From Pseudomonas sp. S09G 359 (GTDB lineage: Bacteria > Pseudomonadota > Gammaproteobacteria > Pseudomonadales > Pseudomonadaceae), in assembly GCF_002843605.1 (NCBI RefSeq), contig NZ_CP025263.1, positions 638,501-702,500 of the forward strand: a stretch of DNA of 64,000 bases, in the 5' to 3' direction. A program made the translations under genes and the position numbers. Shown one piece after another: positions 8,211 through 17,378 of this stretch. The first letter of the stretch is position 1; every line of letters begins with the position of its first letter. The notes beneath the pieces are model-generated. The model was not told where the DNA came from. It saw nothing but the letters and a program-made list of their open reading frames with translations, and ran no database searches.

Positions 8211-9104
8211 ATGCGCGCCTTAGCTGAGTTCATCATGCGCGGTCGTGTGCAGGCCACTCTGGTAGTGGCTGGATGTGCGGCATTGCCGTTGCTTTATTGG
8301 TTGGGTGCTGCAGCTGGTTGCCTTGTGCTCCTGCGGCGCGGTTTGAAGGACGCCCTTGGCGTTCTCTCCCTGGGACTGCTGCCGGCCTTGGTCTGGTGGC
8401 TGCAGTTCGATGATCCACGGGTACTTCTGGTACTGCTGGGGTCATCGAGCCTTGCGTTGGTTTTACGCGCAAGCGAGTCCTGGGTCCGCACGCTGCTGGT
8501 CAGCGTGGCATTGGGGTTGGTGTACTCAGTGATGCTTGGCGCGGCTTTCCGCCCGCATATCGAGGCGCTGGCGCAAGAGATCGTCAAGATCCTGCCGCTG
8601 GCTCTCGGGGATCTCTACCAGCAATTGTCGGTAGATGAGCGAGCGCGGTTCGCGTCACTGATTGCACCGGTCCTGACCGGCCTGATAGCGGCACTGTTGC
8701 AGATCGTCAGCGTGCTGAGCCTGATTCTTGGGCGTTATTGGCAGGCGTTGTTGTACAACCCGGGTGGTTTTGGTCGCGAATTTCGCAGTATCAGAATCCC
8801 CGCGGGGCCGGCGATGTTGCTGCTGGCGTGCATGGTTGTCGGGCCGAACTTCGGAACCCAGATGGCCTTGCTGGCGCCGATTTGCAGCGTACCGCTGGTG
8901 TTTGCCGGGCTGGCCCTGATGCATGGGCTGGTTGCGCGAAAGCGCCTGGCCAAGTTCTGGCTGGTGGGGTTGTACGTCACGCTGTTGCTGTTCATGCAGC
9001 TGATCTATCCGTTACTCGTGGTTTTGGCCATTGTCGACGGCCTGATTGATTTTCGCGGTCGTCTGGCGTCGAAAGACGCCGATAACGCGAACGGTGAAGG
9101 TTAA
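8211..9104 (+). CDS. Uncharacterised multi-spanning membrane protein (DUF2232/YybS-like)
   Basis: The 297-residue protein is mostly hydrophobic with about eight predicted transmembrane segments and a short polar C-terminus. It sits inside the ribosomal operon between rpsR and rplI, a place where pseudomonads carry a YybS-like (DUF2232) integral membrane protein. There is no catalytic motif and its role is unknown. The chosen ATG (8211) has AAGG about 10 bases upstream. The conserved position among ribosomal genes suggests a growth-linked role, but that is inference. Confidence 0.7.
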   Translation: MRALAEFIMRGRVQATLVVAGCAALPLLYWLGAAAGCLVLLRRGLKDALGVLSLGLLPALVWWLQFDDPRVLLVLLGSSSLALVLRASESWVRTLLVSVALGLVYSVMLGAAFRPHIEALAQEIVKILPLALGDLYQQLSVDERARFASLIAPVLTGLIAALLQIVSVLSLILGRYWQALLYNPGGFGREFRSIRIPAGPAMLLLACMVVGPNFGTQMALLAPICSVPLVFAGLALMHGLVARKRLAKFWLVGLYVTLLLFMQLIYPLLVVLAIVDGLIDFRGRLASKDADNANGEG

Positions 9105-9122
9105 AAGTTAGAGGATTTTCAC

Positions 9123-9569
9123 ATGCAACTGATCCTTCTGGAAAAAGTCGCCAACCTGGGCAACCTGGGCGACAAAGTGAACGTTAAGGCCGGCTACGGT
9201 CGTAACTACCTGCTGCCATACGGCAAAGCCACCGCTGCAACCGCTGCCAACCTGGCTGCGTTTGAAGAGCGTCGTGCTGAGCTGGAAAAAGCCGCAGCAG
9301 ACAAAAAAGCTTCGGCCGAAACTCGCGCTGCCCAACTGGCTGAGCTGGAAGTGACTATCACTGCCACTGCCGGTGACGAAGGCAAGCTGTTCGGTTCGAT
9401 CGGCACCCACGACATCGCTGATGCACTGACCGCCTCCGGCGTTGAAGTGCAGAAGAGCGAAGTTCGTCTGCCGAACGGCACCATCCGCAACGTAGGCGAA
9501 TTCGACGTAGCCGTGCACCTGCACGCCGAAGTTGAAGCCACCGTACGCGTTGTCGTGGTAGCAGCTTAA
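9123..9569 (+). CDS. rplI: 50S ribosomal protein L9
   Basis: The 148-residue L9 begins [22 protein letters not shown], the conserved N-terminal rRNA-binding domain. A long Ala/Glu/Lys-rich connecting helix (about 42-75) and the C-terminal globular domain follow. The protein spans the L1-stalk region of the large subunit and affects reading-frame maintenance. It is last in the operon and followed by a strong terminator. Confidence 0.98.
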   Translation: MQLILLEKVANLGNLGDKVNVKAGYGRNYLLPYGKATAATAANLAAFEERRAELEKAAADKKASAETRAAQLAELEVTITATAGDEGKLFGSIGTHDIADALTASGVEVQKSEVRLPNGTIRNVGEFDVAVHLHAEVEATVRVVVVAA

Positions 9570-9616
9570 GCAGCACCTAACTGGGTGGCACCTCGCGTGC
9601 CAGCCGGTTAACATCG

Positions 9617-9653
9617 GGCACGATCCTGTTTACAGGTCGTGCCTTTTGTTTTT
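9617..9653 (+). terminator. Rho-independent terminator after rplI
   Basis: The stem GGCACGA/TCGTGCC contains an inner TCCTG...CAGG pairing and is followed by TTTTGTTTTT. It closes the ribosomal operon before dnaB. Confidence 0.85.
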
Positions 9654-9679
9654 CTACACTCCCCAAATTCCAAGTGGCC

Positions 9680-11074
9680 ATGAACGATATTTCAGCTCCC
9701 GAGCAATACGATCTGCAAACCGCTGCCCTGAAGGTGCCGCCGCATTCCATCGAGGCCGAACAGGCCGTGCTCGGTGGCTTGATGCTGGACAACAACGCCT
9801 GGGAACGCGTGCTGGATCAAGTCTCGGACGGTGATTTCTATCGCCATGACCACCGCCTGATCTTCCGTGCCATCGCCAAGCTGGCCGATCAGAACTCACC
9901 GATCGACGTGGTGACCCTGGCCGAGCAACTCGACAAGGAAGGCCAGACCTCCCAAGTCGGCGGCCTCGGGTACCTCGGTGAGCTGGCGAAAAACACGCCG
10001 TCCGTCGCCAACATCAAGGCCTATGCGCAGATCGTTCGCGCGCGGGCCACGTTGCGCCAGTTGATCGGCATCGCCACCGAAATCGCCGACAGCGCCTTCA
10101 ACCCGGAAGGCCGCACCGCCGAGGAGATCCTCGACGAAGCCGAACGGCAGATCTTCCAGATCGCCGAAGCTCGCCCGAAAACCGGCGGCCCGGTCAGCGT
10201 CAACGACTTGCTGACCAAGGCCATCGACCGCATCGATACCCTGTTCAACACCGACAACGCCATCACCGGCCTGTCCACCGGCTACACCGACCTGGACGGC
10301 ATGACCAGCGGCCTGCAACCGTCTGACTTGATCATCGTCGCCGGCCGTCCGTCCATGGGTAAGACCACCTTTGCGATGAACCTGGTGGAAAACGCCGTGT
10401 TACGCAGCGACAAGGCGGTACTGGTGTATTCGCTGGAGATGCCAGGTGAATCGCTGATCATGCGTATGTTGTCGTCCCTGGGCCGTATCGACCAGACCAA
10501 GGTGCGTGCCGGCCGCCTGGAAGATGACGACTGGCCGCGCCTGACCTCGGCGGTCAACCTGCTCAACGACCGCAAGCTGTTTATCGATGACACGGCCGGT
10601 ATCAGCCCGTCGGAAATGCGTGCGCGTACCCGGCGACTGGTGCGTGAACACGGTGATATTGCCCTGATCATGATCGACTACCTGCAGCTGATGCAGATCC
10701 CGGGCTCCGGCGGCGACAACCGTACCAATGAGATTTCCGAGATTTCCCGCTCGTTGAAAGCCCTGGCCAAGGAATTCAACTGCCCCGTGGTGGCGCTTTC
10801 ACAGCTCAACCGCTCCCTGGAGCAACGGCCGAATAAACGCCCGATCAACTCCGACTTGCGGGAATCCGGAGCGATCGAGCAGGACGCCGACGTCATCATG
10901 TTCGTTTACCGGGATGAGGTGTATCACCCGGAAACCGAATACAAAGGCGTCGCCGAAATCATTATCGGTAAACAGCGTAACGGCCCCATCGGCACCGCGC
11001 GCCTGGCGTTTATCGGCAAATACACGCGCTTCGAGAACCTGGCACCGGGCAGCTACAACTTCGAAGACGAGTAA
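9680..11074 (+). CDS. dnaB: Replicative DNA helicase DnaB
   Basis: The 464-residue hexameric helicase drives the replication fork. The N-terminal primase-interacting domain begins with the family-typical [19 protein letters not shown]. The RecA-like C-terminal domain holds Walker [10 protein letters not shown], Walker B-like [11 protein letters not shown], and the C-terminal motifs [13 protein letters not shown] and [15 protein letters not shown] chose ATG 9680 over an in-frame GTG at 9674 because [11 protein letters not shown] matches the usual Pseudomonas N-terminus; neither has a strong Shine-Dalgarno. No intein or insertion interrupts the coding sequence. Confidence 0.96.
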   Translation: MNDISAPEQYDLQTAALKVPPHSIEAEQAVLGGLMLDNNAWERVLDQVSDGDFYRHDHRLIFRAIAKLADQNSPIDVVTLAEQLDKEGQTSQVGGLGYLGELAKNTPSVANIKAYAQIVRARATLRQLIGIATEIADSAFNPEGRTAEEILDEAERQIFQIAEARPKTGGPVSVNDLLTKAIDRIDTLFNTDNAITGLSTGYTDLDGMTSGLQPSDLIIVAGRPSMGKTTFAMNLVENAVLRSDKAVLVYSLEMPGESLIMRMLSSLGRIDQTKVRAGRLEDDDWPRLTSAVNLLNDRKLFIDDTAGISPSEMRARTRRLVREHGDIALIMIDYLQLMQIPGSGGDNRTNEISEISRSLKALAKEFNCPVVALSQLNRSLEQRPNKRPINSDLRESGAIEQDADVIMFVYRDEVYHPETEYKGVAEIIIGKQRNGPIGTARLAFIGKYTRFENLAPGSYNFEDE

Positions 11075-11087
11075 ACACAGCGCTTTC

Positions 11088-11112
11088 AATTCCGACTGCA
11101 AAGGTCGGAATT
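11088..11112 (+). terminator. Hairpin after dnaB, possible weak terminator
   Basis: A perfect 9-bp stem (AATTCCGAC/GTCGGAATT) with a 7-base loop starts 13 bases after the dnaB stop. No T tract follows, so termination is uncertain. The 3' arm overlaps the expected -35 area of the ygiQ promoter. Confidence 0.4.
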
Positions 11113-11124
11113 GGTCAAGATTTG

Positions 11125-11133
11125 TGCTATATT
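11125..11133 (+). promoter_or_regulatory. Extended -10 promoter candidate for ygiQ
   Basis: TG-C-TATATT forms an extended -10 element about 40 bases before the ygiQ ATG, with a C/G-rich start region after it. No good -35 hexamer is present at the right distance, which is tolerated with an extended -10. Confidence 0.45.
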
Positions 11134-11172
11134 CCGCGCCCGCGATTTTTCATCTCAACACCGGTCACCGTC

Positions 11173-13476
<2,304 letters not shown>

Positions 13477-13492
13477 TCGTAACCTGAACATG

Positions 13493-13526
13493 CAAAACGC
13501 CAGCCTCGTGCTGGCGTTTTGTTTTC
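13493..13526 (+). terminator. Rho-independent terminator after ygiQ
   Basis: CAAAACGCCAGC, a CTCGT loop and GCTGGCGTTTTG are followed by TTTTC. The stem is long, perfect and U-tailed. Confidence 0.9.
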
Positions 13527-13573
13527 TAGCCGCTGGGTAGTCTGTTTGTTAAGGTGGCGGCCATTAAATCGCT

Positions 13574-13685
13574 ATCGGGGGCAAGTCGAATCGTCGCACC
13601 GCCCATCCCACAGTTGACCGAGTTCCAGCATGAGAATGCGGTCGAATGTGGGAGGGGCGGTGCGACGATTCGACTTGCCCCCGAT
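13574..13685. repeat. REPIN, insertion-bearing variant on both arms
   Basis: The outer ends are standard REP (ATCGGGGGCAAG and CTTGCCCCCGAT). Between GCAAG and the C-rich CCCAC part, however, both arms carry an extra 17-base block (TCGAATCGTCGCACCGC or its complement). The arms remain fully complementary, so the hairpin is longer than in normal REPINs. It marks the left border of the hcp island. Confidence 0.8.
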
Positions 13686-13726
13686 GAGGCCCGACCGGCC
13701 ACTATCACTTTCAAGGAAGAACACCT

Positions 13727-14653
13727 ATGGGCAACCCCCTGGCCGGCATCGGCATGGACTCCAACCGCTCGCAGTTCATGGCGCGCCAGCGCATCGAAAG
13801 CGAAATCAACCTGCCGCGCCTGTTTGCCGCCATCGATGCTGACCCCGGCATTGTCGGCGCGGGCGTGGTGTATATCGACGCCGATTTCAACGTGGTCACC
13901 CTGCGTGAATTCAAGCCCATCTGCAGCATCAAGCCCAAGCGCATCATTGTGCGCGAGGCGCAGAAATACATCGCCCCGGCCCAGTTCGCTGATCAGGTGC
14001 TGAACAACCCGCGCGAGTCGCGGCTGATGAGTGAAGCCTTCAATACCACCCTGGCTTGTACCGGCGCGGTGATCGGTTGGCTGGTGGTGTTGAGTGGCAC
14101 CATCGCCATTCCGTTCACGGCCGGCGCCAGCACCGTCGTAACGGCCATCGGCTACACCGCCGCCTCGGCGAGTACCGTCTCTTGCCTGGTCGGCGGGTTC
14201 CGCACGCGCAACGAAATCAACGACCCGGGGATGAACGATTACCTCGATAACGAGGAGTGGTATCAGGCCGCGACCAAGGTCCTGGATGGTGCTGCGCTGG
14301 TCGGCGTGGGCGCGTCGGCGCTGACCACTGTCAAGCTGGTTAACATCACCCGCGCCGCCACCGGCAAGAGCCTGCGCCAGGTGCTCAAAGGCCTGAACGG
14401 CCAGGAACGGGAGAAGCTGACCAAAGAGCTGCTGAAAGTCGCTGACCCGCAAATGTCGACCAAGATGCGCAAGCTGCTGCAAATGAGTGGCGAACTGCCC
14501 AAGCGCTTTACGCCGACTCAACTCAAGCATGCCACCTATGTGCAATTGGGGGATGCGATCGGTGCCGGCATCAGCGTCTGGGGGTTGAAGCGTTCGGACA
14601 ACTACACGCAGGCCAAGACCTTTGCCGTCGGTTTGTACGAGGAGGCTGAGTGA
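13727..14653 (+). CDS. Candidate Hcp-dependent T6SS membrane-active effector, paralog 1
   Basis: I do not recognise a named family for this 308-residue protein. Residues 1-105 are soluble and contain the block LFAAIDADPGIVGAGVVYID. Residues about 108-158 form two hydrophobic, Gly/Ser/Thr-rich helices (G113xxxG117 and more glycines). A third hydrophobic stretch lies at 186-206, a basic region at 208-265, and a GxxxG-containing segment at 275-286. There is no signal peptide and no enzyme motif. The stop overlaps the start of a small membrane protein gene, as in toxin-immunity pairs, and an Hcp gene is convergent just beyond. By analogy with glycine-zipper pore-forming T6SS toxins, I infer a membrane-targeting effector. 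The Shine-Dalgarno AAGGAAG supports the start. Confidence 0.55.
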   Translation: MGNPLAGIGMDSNRSQFMARQRIESEINLPRLFAAIDADPGIVGAGVVYIDADFNVVTLREFKPICSIKPKRIIVREAQKYIAPAQFADQVLNNPRESRLMSEAFNTTLACTGAVIGWLVVLSGTIAIPFTAGASTVVTAIGYTAASASTVSCLVGGFRTRNEINDPGMNDYLDNEEWYQAATKVLDGAALVGVGASALTTVKLVNITRAATGKSLRQVLKGLNGQEREKLTKELLKVADPQMSTKMRKLLQMSGELPKRFTPTQLKHATYVQLGDAIGAGISVWGLKRSDNYTQAKTFAVGLYEEAE

Positions 14654-15093
14654 TGAGTGGCGTGCCGTCGCTGAAACCGTTTTTGCTGGCGCATTTCCCG
14701 GCGTTCATCGGCGTGATTCTCGCCGGCTGCCTGGGCGGGTCGGGTGTTATCTCCCTGGCGGCCAGCACTTATTTTGCCGACGTGCCCATGGCCAACAACG
14801 CGACCCTGTCCTGGTTCGTGGTAGTCGCTGCCGGGCTGTTCGTGGCCAACAGCAACTTCCTGGTAGTGCGCGGCTATGCCTGGGCGGTGTGGGGGATGGT
14901 GGGGTTTTTTGTGCTGTGCCTGCTGGTGGCCTTGCCGACACTGGCGTATCGGCCGCACTGGTTTATCTACAGTGAATGCCTGTTCTGGCCATTGCTGGGG
15001 CTGTTGCTGATCAACAGCAAAGGCTATCGCCTGATGGTCGGAAAGTTGGTCGAAGTGCGCCGGCTGCGCGAGGCAGCCAAAGCGGGCGCGTAG
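14653..15093 (+). CDS. Candidate immunity protein (four-TM membrane protein), paralog 1
   Basis: The 146-residue integral membrane protein has about four transmembrane helices (near 14-36, 51-70, 76-97, 102-120) and a basic cytoplasmic tail. Its ATG overlaps the TGA of the preceding gene by one base; a GTG at 14650 is an alternative start. It keeps the motif SECLFWPLLGLLL shared with the second copy at 16683-17177. Small polytopic proteins coupled to membrane-disrupting effectors are usual for T6SS immunity, so that is the inferred role. The stop is 2 bases from the convergent hcp stop. Confidence 0.5.
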   Translation: MSGVPSLKPFLLAHFPAFIGVILAGCLGGSGVISLAASTYFADVPMANNATLSWFVVVAAGLFVANSNFLVVRGYAWAVWGMVGFFVLCLLVALPTLAYRPHWFIYSECLFWPLLGLLLINSKGYRLMVGKLVEVRRLREAAKAGA

Positions 15094-15095
15094 GT

Positions 15096-15584
15096 TCAGA
15101 TTTTGACGTTTTGACGAATATTCCAGCCGTATTTGACGGCGCCGCCGTCCTTGCCGCCGTCGGCTTTCTGAGGCTGGTAGCTGACTTCAATGGTGGCGAA
15201 GTTCAGGCCAATCACCTCAGTCAAGGTATCGGCCGAGGTGACCGCATCGGTCTGGTACGAGATGACCATGACTTCCTTCATTGTCATCACCAGGTACTCC
15301 ACCGCGCTGGAGCCTCCGGCCTTGCGCACCACCAGCCGCGCCTCGGGGTAATGCTTGCCGGTGGAGCAGGCCATCATCAGGTTGGGCGAAGACTTGTCCA
15401 TGAGCTTGGAGATGGCCAGGTTTTGAATCTCGACCTTGCCCGCACCGCCGCCACTGCCGGTGTGCATGGAGCCGGTTTGGGTCATGCCCCACCCCCATTT
15501 GCTGATCTCGATTTCATCGCGGTGGGACTGGTCTTTGGACTCGCCCTTGATGTCCCCCAACTTCAAAAACATATCAGTTGTCAT
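15096..15584 (-). CDS. hcp: Type VI secretion tube protein Hcp (Hcp1-like)
   Basis: The 162-residue protein matches the length of P. aeruginosa Hcp1 and shares its signature segments: DMFLKLGDIKGESKD at the N-terminus, GGGGAGKVEIQNL-like glycine loop, SSPNLMMACSTGKHYPEA, and the C-terminal KDGGAVKYGWNIRQNV. Hcp hexamers stack into the T6SS inner tube and act as receptors and chaperones for small effectors. I chose the ATG at 15584 because GGGAG lies 5 bases upstream; further in-frame upstream sequence lacks Hcp similarity. No T6SS structural genes are in the window, so this is an orphan hcp set between two effector-like gene pairs. Confidence 0.93.
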   Translation of the reverse strand: MTTDMFLKLGDIKGESKDQSHRDEIEISKWGWGMTQTGSMHTGSGGGAGKVEIQNLAISKLMDKSSPNLMMACSTGKHYPEARLVVRKAGGSSAVEYLVMTMKEVMVISYQTDAVTSADTLTEVIGLNFATIEVSYQPQKADGGKDGGAVKYGWNIRQNVKI

Positions 15585-15771
15585 TGTCGCTCCCTGTCTT
15601 GGTATTCGCCGGTCGTGGCGTGGGGCGTACTTTTTCCTATTCGGGATCTGGCCTACAAGACGCTGCATAACGATCAGGAAGTGCCTGTCCGCATAAAGCG
15701 AAGCTTCTGACATTTTTAGGCGATGCCCAGTCTTTAACCTCTGCACTCTTGTGAAAAACCGGAGTAAAGGG

Positions 15772-16686
15772 ATGACTTCCAGTGTGTTGAAAGACGGTTT
15801 CCCCAGTGCCCATTTGACGACGCGGCAGCGGGTCGAAAGCAGTATTGATCTGCGTAAGTTGTTTGCGGCTATTGATGCTGATCCAGCCATTGTCGGGGCT
15901 GGCGTGGTGTATCTCGATGCCGAGTTGCGGGCGGTGGTGTTGCGTGAGTTTCAGCCGATTTGCAGTGTGGCGCCGAAGAAGGTGATTTTGCGCGAGGCGC
16001 CCAGTTACGTCGGGCGGGTGGAGTTCGCTCGGCGGCTGGCGAATGAACCGCGTGAGTCGAGGGTGGCGTTTGAGGCTCTGAATGCGGGGTTCGCGTGTAC
16101 TTCGGCGGTGATTAGTTGGTTGGTGATTGCGGGGGGCTTTGCGCTGACGCCATTTACTTTTGGGGGCTCTGGTGTAGCGGCCGCGATTAGCGTTGTTGGC
16201 GCGTCAGCCAGCACTATTCAATGCTGGATTGGTACTCGACGGGCTAACAATGAAAGGAATGATCCTGCTCTTAATGACGCCATGGACAGCGATGAATGGC
16301 ATCAGGCTTTGATGGCGGGACTGGATGCTGCTTCGTTGTTAAGCGCTGGAGCCGCAATGATGTCGACAGTTCGAATGATCAATACGCTTCAAAAGGTAAC
16401 AGGGAAAAGCACGCATCAGGTGCTCAAAGGTTTGAATCGGCAGGAGCGGGGAAAACTCACCAGAGAGTTACTCAGTATTAATCATCCGGAAATGACCCGA
16501 AAAATGATAAAGCTGAAACAGCTAGCTGGAGAGATTCCCAAGCGCTACACCTCGGTAGAAGTAAGGAGCGTGACCCTTTTGCAGATGATTGATACCGTTG
16601 GCGCGTTATTCAGTGTTGCTGGCAGTGTCCGGTCCGGGAACATCCGGATCATTGCGATCGGGTTGTATGAGGAGATCGCGGAATGA
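15772..16686 (+). CDS. Candidate Hcp-dependent T6SS membrane-active effector, paralog 2
   Basis: This 304-residue paralog of the 13727-14653 product is roughly half identical by eye. It has the same order: a conserved N-terminal block (LFAAIDADPAIVGAGVVYLD, PRESR), two Gly/Ser-rich hydrophobic helices (about 105-155, including GGSGVAAAISVVGASAS), a third hydrophobic stretch, then the basic VLKGLNRQERGKLTREL region. The start at ATG 15772 is supported by GGAG 7 bases upstream; an in-frame GTG at 15751 lacks one. It is divergent from hcp (187-base gap) and overlaps the next gene by ATGA. The second half is clearly AT-richer than its neighbours, suggesting later acquisition. Confidence 0.55.
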   Translation: MTSSVLKDGFPSAHLTTRQRVESSIDLRKLFAAIDADPAIVGAGVVYLDAELRAVVLREFQPICSVAPKKVILREAPSYVGRVEFARRLANEPRESRVAFEALNAGFACTSAVISWLVIAGGFALTPFTFGGSGVAAAISVVGASASTIQCWIGTRRANNERNDPALNDAMDSDEWHQALMAGLDAASLLSAGAAMMSTVRMINTLQKVTGKSTHQVLKGLNRQERGKLTRELLSINHPEMTRKMIKLKQLAGEIPKRYTSVEVRSVTLLQMIDTVGALFSVAGSVRSGNIRIIAIGLYEEIAE

Positions 16687-17177
16687 GACTTCTCGGACGG
16701 AGGTATCTTGTCCCTATTCGGCCTTTTTTGATCCGTAACTTTCCCGTGTTTATCGCCGTTATTTTTTCGGGTATTTTCGGCAGTGTTGCTGTTGTCGTGT
16801 TGGTGGAAAACTACTATTTCCCATCGTTATCAAATGCGGCTGCTGAAAATACTGGCCGGGTGTTAGCCCTCTTCATCACCCTCTGCAATGTCATGATCGC
16901 CTCCGGGCGCCCCAAAGGGGCCTGGGGCATGTATGCCCTTTTCATCGCCTGCCTGTTGGTTGCTGTGCCGGGGTTTCATTTTTCGCCCAACCTGTTCCTT
17001 TACGCGGAGTGCTTCTTCTGGCCGATACTCGGCCTGCTACTGCTTCACAGCAAACGCCATCATGAAATGCGTACGGCCTATGTAGAACTCCGCCACATGC
17101 GCGCAAAAGTCCAGGCCGCCATCAACAAACGCCGCAAACACGAACGCGCCATCATCAGAATAAAAAAACCGAGGTGA
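16683..17177 (+). CDS. Candidate immunity protein (membrane protein), paralog 2
   Basis: The 164-residue membrane protein has about four hydrophobic helices and a very basic C-terminal tail. It overlaps the upstream effector candidate by 4 bases. It shares RNFPVFIAVIFSG-like and AECFFWPILGLLLLHSK segments with the copy at 14653-15093, with strong divergence elsewhere, as expected if each protein neutralises its own partner. Like its partner gene it is AT-richer than the surrounding genome. Confidence 0.5.
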   Translation: MRLLGRRYLVPIRPFLIRNFPVFIAVIFSGIFGSVAVVVLVENYYFPSLSNAAAENTGRVLALFITLCNVMIASGRPKGAWGMYALFIACLLVAVPGFHFSPNLFLYAECFFWPILGLLLLHSKRHHEMRTAYVELRHMRAKVQAAINKRRKHERAIIRIKKPR

Positions 17178-17325
17178 TTCCCCACCTCTGCGCCCACCCA
17201 ACCGCTACCGCTGCACCCACTCGCGCCACAAATATGTGCAGGTCATGCACCATCACCCCACCGTTGGCGTCGTTTTGGTGCTGTACTGCACCGGGTCTTA
17301 CGATAAAGCGCAATGACCGCCGCTC

Positions 17326-17340
17326 TGGCATAAGTCTTGC
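17326..17340 (+). promoter_or_regulatory. Sigma-54 (-24/-12) promoter candidate of the transglutaminase/ATP-grasp operon
   Basis: TGGCAT-N5-TTGC matches the RpoN consensus TGGCAC-N5-TTGC with one change. Transcription would start near 17352, leaving a leader of under 30 bases that contains the AGGAGG ribosome binding site. Upstream inverted repeats GTGCA-N5-TGCAC (17236-17250) and GGTGC-N6-GCACC (17277-17292) could be activator sites. Confidence 0.55.
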
Positions 17341-17378
17341 GCGCTTTGTGCCCATGCCCTGGCTCGCAGGAGGCCGCC

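Noticed and set aside
13574..13685. Repeats here and at similar sites as a CRISPR array
   Set aside because: They are inverted REP pairs, not evenly spaced direct repeats, and no cas genes are in the window.
15584..15890. An N-terminal extension of Hcp by about 100 residues in the same open frame
   Set aside because: The upstream codons lack Hcp similarity, and a proper GGGAG ribosome binding site precedes the ATG at 15584.
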